DNA of 64,000 nt from NCBI GenBank assembly GCA_963730735.1, contig CAVSSX010000007.1, forward strand, positions 992,001 to 1,056,000, read 5' to 3'. The notes beneath the pieces were generated by a model. It saw nothing but the letters and a program-made list of their open reading frames with translations. It made no database searches and had not been told where the DNA came from. The DNA is from CAVSSX01 sp963730735. Lineage in GTDB: Bacteria > Actinomycetota > Acidimicrobiia > Acidimicrobiales > RAAP-2. A program made the translations under genes and the position numbers. Numbering within the stretch: position 1 is the stretch's first letter; every line of letters starts with the position of its first letter. Positions 60,416 to 64,000 of the stretch are shown piece after piece.

Positions 60416-60653
60416 GGCCCCCCCTGACGACAACGCCTCACGATACCGTCCGGACCCCCTGGAGGACTTGTGGCTATCGATCGACCTGGCCCAGGCCGTC
60501 CCGCACGTCAGTGGAGACCACTGGCGGAGTCCACGACCGTCGGGAGCGCGTCAACGTGGCCCAGTAGTTCCACTGCAGCTCTGTCTGCCCAGCTCAACCG
60601 GTTCTCAGCGGACCTTGGCGAGGAACCAGGTCCCGAAACGGCGGGAACGCTGA

Positions 60654-61644
60654 TCAGGAACTGTCAGCCCACAGCGTTGGGGGACCAAAACCGGATCCGT
60701 TCGAGGTCTCGACCCAAATCGAGCCTCCGTTGATTGCCACCACGTCGGCCTTCCCGTCCCCATTGACGTCAGCGGAAAGTGTTTCGACGTCACCGTAGAA
60801 CGGACCACTGGAGGTTAGCGAAGGAGGGCCGAATCCTGATCCGTCGGCGGTCATGACCCAAATGCTCGAGTCGTTCACCGCGATCAGATCGGCCTTCCCG
60901 TCGCCGTCTACGTCGCCCGCAAGGGTCGCACTGGTCCCATAGAACGAGACGGTGGACGTCAGCTGTGGCGGCTCGAAGGGAAACTGACTGCCCTCCGGAG
61001 ACGCCATCACCCAGGTGCTGTCGGTGTTGACGGCGATCAGGTCCATGTAGCCGTCCCCGGTGACGTCCCCCAGCAGCGTCGCCCGGTTCCCAAAGAACGG
61101 GACGCTGGAATCGAGTACCGGTGCTTGGCTGTGGACCACGATCCCGATCCTCCAGGTGCTTGCATCGTTGATCGCCTCGATCCGGGTGACCCCCGAGGAA
61201 CCAGTTCCCGAGATGGTCCCCCGAGTTCCGTAGAAGGGCACATCGAGCAGAAGCTGCGGCGGATTGAACGACGTGCCCGTCGATGTCATGAGCCAACTGT
61301 CCGCATTGTCGATGGCCACCAGATCGGCCGTACCGTCGCCGGTGACATCCGCCGCAAGCGTCGCCTTCGTTCCATAGAACGGCTGGGTGGACCAGAGCTC
61401 AGGAGCACCGAACGAACTGCCGGTAGAGAGACGAACGTACGCCGGAGTCGGCGAAGACGTCGATCACGTCGGCCTTGCCGTCGCCGTTCACGTCGCCAAG
61501 CAACGTCGTTATCGGACTCGTAGAAGGCTCGACGTTCGCGGCCGCTACCGGCGATGCGCCAACGGCTGCAGGGCACGCGGCAACCAATCCGACGACGACG
61601 ACGGATGAGGCAGCGAGAGATCTGAACTGTATCTGAGGCCTCAT
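60654..61644 (-). CDS. Exported FG-GAP/VCBS repeat protein (one frameshift)
   Basis: About 330 aa if one extra base near 61434 is removed. The start at 61644 has a signal peptide (QFRSLAASSVVVVGLVAACP). Repeats with calcium-binding D-x-(N/D)-G-D-G-K-A-D loops follow: GDVNGDGKADVIDVFADSG, ADVTGDGTADLVAIDNAD, GDVTGDGYMDLIAVNTDS, GDVDGDGKADLIAVNDSS and ADVNGDGKADVVAINGGS. Such integrin-like propellers mediate surface contacts. It runs towards the SDR gene. Function unknown. Confidence 0.8.
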
Positions 61645-61755
61645 CCCGGCTACCTCAATCTTGTCGTTGGACCTCGGAAGCCTTAATATGGCCGGCTGCG
61701 CTCTGGCTGACCGATCATCGATCGTCCCTCACACCGCTGTCTGCTGTCGGCCCGT

Positions 61756-62421
61756 TCAGAGTTTTCGAAGTACCACGAGTGACTGTCCACTGGCGGGAGG
61801 CACGCCAGAGCGAACATGGTCTTCTGCGACCATGCCGAGGTGGGGTGCCCATGCATCGAAGACTGGTGCCTCAATGAAGGCGTTGAGGTGCACGGGGTCG
61901 TCCGATTCGGCATAGGCAACGAAATGCTGCCAGTGGTCGGCGACTGAAAATTCCAGGTGGGTCGCCACGATTGCACCGCCCGGCCGAAGCACCCTCGCTG
62001 CTTCTCGGAGGAGGTGGAAACTCTCATCGTGGTGGAGGTGTGCGAGGACGGAGAACAGACACACCATGTCAGCCTGCGCATCACCCATCGGAATGGTGAG
62101 GTCGTCGACCACGGCGAACTGGAACCGGGGCGACGTGCGACGTCGGGCGTAGTCGATGAGTTCGGGGACGATGTCGGTGCCGAGGTAGCTGCCTTCGAAG
62201 TCCTTGTCGAGGGCCGCCGCCAACTGCCCGCACCCACAGCCCACATCGACGAGCGTGCCGTCCCGGCCCAAGCCGGCCCACCGCACGATTGCCCGCTCAA
62301 TGGGCCCGACCACGTCATCGGGATCTCCCACGGCGCGTCGTACTGCTTCGTCTTCCGGATACAGCGAGAGGAAATTGACGACGAGTCGCCGATAGTCGCT
62401 GACGAAGTGGGGATCGGGCAT
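61756..62421 (-). CDS. Class I SAM-dependent methyltransferase
   Basis: This 221-aa enzyme carries TLVDVGCGCGQLAAALDKDF (motif I), YLGTDIVPELIDYARRR and FAVVDDLTIPMGDAQADMVC with a later ARVLRPGGAIVATHLEFSV. Codon use is less GC-biased than in the core genes, so it may be part of the acquired stretch. No substrate is suggested. Confidence 0.88.
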   Translation of the reverse strand: MPDPHFVSDYRRLVVNFLSLYPEDEAVRRAVGDPDDVVGPIERAIVRWAGLGRDGTLVDVGCGCGQLAAALDKDFEGSYLGTDIVPELIDYARRRTSPRFQFAVVDDLTIPMGDAQADMVCLFSVLAHLHHDESFHLLREAARVLRPGGAIVATHLEFSVADHWQHFVAYAESDDPVHLNAFIEAPVFDAWAPHLGMVAEDHVRSGVPPASGQSLVVLRKL

Positions 62422-62502
62422 CCGACGGCACCCTACCGCAGCGCCTTGTCAACAATCGGCTTCGCGCTGGCCCCAACTACGTCGACGAGGCGGCCGGGAA
62501 AG

Positions 62503-62922
62503 TCAGTCGGCGAGGCCCCAGGGGCCGCTGCCGGCGACGTGCTCGGGCGAGATCCTCGTGACGTAGCCGGCGGGCCAGTCGTTGCCCGGTGGTGGGAACT
62601 GACCTCCGGTGATCCGCCGGAGAAGATCCACGGCCCCGCCCTCTTCCACCCGGGCAATGCCCTTGATCACGACGTAGGGGCTAAATCCCTCGACCTCGAG
62701 GTCGGACTCGACCGACAGGGTGACCCGTGGGTCGCGACGGATGTTGCGCAACTTGAGGTGGTCGGCCAGGTGGCCAGTGACGATCTCGTCCCCGTCCCAG
62801 CCGGCGTAGACACAAGTGACCTGGGGTGAGCCGTCCGGATTGAGGGTGACCAGGTGGACAAGTCGTCCTGAGGCCACCGCCGCCCGTGTGGTGTCGTCCA
62901 GTCGGATGGGGCCGTCAGCCAT
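62503..62922 (-). CDS. PPOX-class F420-dependent oxidoreductase-like protein
   Basis: This 139-aa split-barrel protein opens TRAAVASGRLVHLVTLNPDG, then VYAGWDGDEIVTGHLADHLK and VTLSVESDLEVEGF. The pattern fits the small pyridoxamine-phosphate-oxidase-like group that binds flavin or F420 in actinobacteria. Its cofactor cannot be told from sequence alone. Lone gene with moderate spacing on both sides. Confidence 0.85.
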   Translation of the reverse strand: MADGPIRLDDTTRAAVASGRLVHLVTLNPDGSPQVTCVYAGWDGDEIVTGHLADHLKLRNIRRDPRVTLSVESDLEVEGFSPYVVIKGIARVEEGGAVDLLRRITGGQFPPPGNDWPAGYVTRISPEHVAGSGPWGLAD

Positions 62923-63042
62923 GTCGTCTCCATTCCTTCGCCCGACCAGAGGCCGGACAGCCGCACATCAGTCGTCGCGACGAGACGCCCATCATGCCCT
63001 GAAAGAGTGAGGTTCGAGAGGAGTCCGATGTCCGGACTGCTG

Positions 63043-63603
63043 TCAGCCGCCGACCGAGAAGCCGCTGGTGACCTGGGCGCCCGACGGACGGACCACGTAC
63101 CACGGGCCCCCCGACTGGTCGAGGGCCTGACCGGTGACCATCCCCCGCTTCACGTCGGAGTTGAAGGTGTAGAGCGGGTGGCCGCCGTAGGTGATCTGGC
63201 GGGACCCGTCGGACCGGGTGATGGTCCCGAGCAGCGATCGCTGGAGTCCCTTGCCCAGGGTCACCGGACCGTTCTCGATCAGCGGCGGCCACAGGAAGAC
63301 GCAGGACTGGGTGACGCAGGCGCTGTGGGTCGGGGTGTCGGGTGCGAAGTCGTACAGCGTGAAGCCCTTGCCGGTGGCCAGGATCTTGCCCACCGGTGAG
63401 TTCTCGAGGGAGATCGTGGCCCCGGGGGTGGTGGTCGGGGTCTCCGAGAGCACGCTCACCTCGGGCGAGCTGCCGCAGGCCGCCAGCAGGAGTGCCGTTC
63501 CGGCCCCCCCGGCCAGCCACCAGCCTCGACGCCGTCGGCCGAGGGCCGGGCGACGCTGACCGGTGGAACGGGGGAGGAGGGCCACCCACCATTGATAGGC
63601 CAC
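63043..63603 (-). CDS. Lipoprotein with COG4315 repeats
   Basis: This 186-aa protein has a basic n-region (GRRRRGWW), a hydrophobic core and lipobox LLLAACGSS, so it is anchored by a lipid on the outer face. The rest contains two copies of the secreted-lipoprotein repeat: GKILATGKGFTLYDFAPDTP with SACVTQSCVFLWPPL, then RQITYGGHPLYTFNSDV. The family (PF03640-like) has no proven function. GTG 63603 gives the longest version; a start further in (GTG 63585) is also possible. Confidence 0.88.
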   Translation of the reverse strand: MAYQWWVALLPRSTGQRRPALGRRRRGWWLAGGAGTALLLAACGSSPEVSVLSETPTTTPGATISLENSPVGKILATGKGFTLYDFAPDTPTHSACVTQSCVFLWPPLIENGPVTLGKGLQRSLLGTITRSDGSRQITYGGHPLYTFNSDVKRGMVTGQALDQSGGPWYVVRPSGAQVTSGFSVGG

Positions 63604-63625
63604 CGTGTGGCCCGATACCAGTCGT

Positions 63626-64000
63626 CTAGCGGTCGTCGGCGGTGTCGGGAGGGAGGAAGCTGAGGGGCAGGTCGGCCAGGTGGACCAGCGTCGAGGCGAT
63701 CCAACGGGTCAGGGCGTCGACGATCGGTGCGGCGGTCGACGGGTCCTCGAGATGCGCCTCGTCGAAGCGGATCGACCCCTCGTAGGTCGCCTCGACCGCC
63801 CAACGGACGGGGTCGGCGTCCTCGTCGGCCGGCCGCTCGGCTCGCACTTGCTCGATGGTGGTGGCCGAACGGACCAGGGGATCGCCGCCCAGCGACGGGC
63901 TCTCGACCGGGCAGCACGGCCAGCACGGTGTCGGCGTCGGGTGCCTCGGCCAGGCGCTGGATCCGCAGGGCGACCTCGACCACCACCTCGGGCAGCTCGT
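63626..64000 (-). CDS. Partial protein of unknown function, runs off right edge (one frameshift)
   Basis: The 3' end is at 63626. The last 90 residues read PLVRSATTIEQVRAERPADE, RWAVEATYEGSIRFDEAHLE and IVDALTRWIASTLVHLADLP. Upstream, in another frame, VEVALRIQRLAEAPDADTVL continues to the edge, so one extra base near 63904 separates them. No membrane segment or known motif is evident, and the family is not recognised. Confidence 0.5.
   Translation of the reverse strand, partial: TSCPRWWSRSPCGSSAWPRHPTPTPCWPCCPVESPSLGGDPLVRSATTIEQVRAERPADEDADPVRWAVEATYEGSIRFDEAHLEDPSTAAPIVDALTRWIASTLVHLADLPLSFLPPDTADDR

Noticed and set aside
60416..60653. Small genes between the SDR and the FG-GAP protein
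   Set aside because: Several short frames exist on both strands, but none has a ribosome site or protein-like composition.

Overview
The window is about 64 kb of high-GC DNA. Frequent GTG/TTG starts, 4-bp ATGA/GTGA gene overlaps, an F420/PPOX-type enzyme, FAH, P450 and luciferase-family genes, and several exported proteins built from the repeat GYWLVASDGGIFxYGDAxFYG point to an actinomycete. The most likely group is class Acidimicrobiia; this is inferred from gene content and repeat style, not from a marker gene. No rRNA, tRNA, CRISPR array or replication origin was found.

Layout. 0-5 kb: start of an efflux adaptor behind a perfect inverted repeat, an SDR, and a MalT-like LuxR regulator. 5-12 kb: a VTT/DedA protein, a DUF1269-type protein, and a minus-strand transport operon (Na+/H+ antiporter, SulP transporter, YbhN-like flippase-type protein). 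12-21 kb: a sulfatase island, with two large Cys-type sulfatases around a TetR regulator, a radical-SAM sulfatase maturase carrying a C-terminal SEC-C zinc motif, and a HAD phosphatase. 21-24 kb: an exported beta-helix/repeat protein and a hemerythrin-like protein. 24-36 kb: catabolic and redox genes (NtaA-type monooxygenase, MarR, flavin reductase, AhpD, P450, FAH, VOC, NifU, PurU, acyl-CoA dehydrogenase). 36-49 kb: a PRC/MgtE-N/CBS protein overlapping an NRAMP transporter, a glycosyltransferase/methyltransferase/toroid operon, GDT1, aminopeptidase N, a PfkB kinase, a phosphoesterase and an SDR.

49.3-53.4 kb is the most unusual intact locus. It holds a membrane-anchored thioredoxin (MauD-like), an unknown protein, a MauE/DoxX-like protein, a Tat-exported protein with 28 cysteines (MauA-like in places) fused to propeller-like repeats, and a CcdA/MauF-like membrane protein. 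It looks like a methylamine-dehydrogenase-style disulfide maturation system re-used for a different secreted protein; no heavy chain or MauG is present.

54.6-59.4 kb is a decayed, lower-GC insertion next to ychF. It has a tyrosine-integrase remnant and a module present twice and a third time as a scar: a 55-residue basic protein facing tail-to-tail an exported repeat protein. Chopped gene ends lie between the modules. Ordinary genes resume at 59.5 kb (SDR, FG-GAP protein, methyltransferase, PPOX enzyme, lipoprotein, partial gene).

At least a dozen otherwise well-conserved genes are broken by one-base shifts. Most minus-strand cases need removal of one base, and several lie directly beside CCAG/CTGG. 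This looks more like systematic sequence error than true pseudogenes. Such genes are annotated over their full reconstructed extent.
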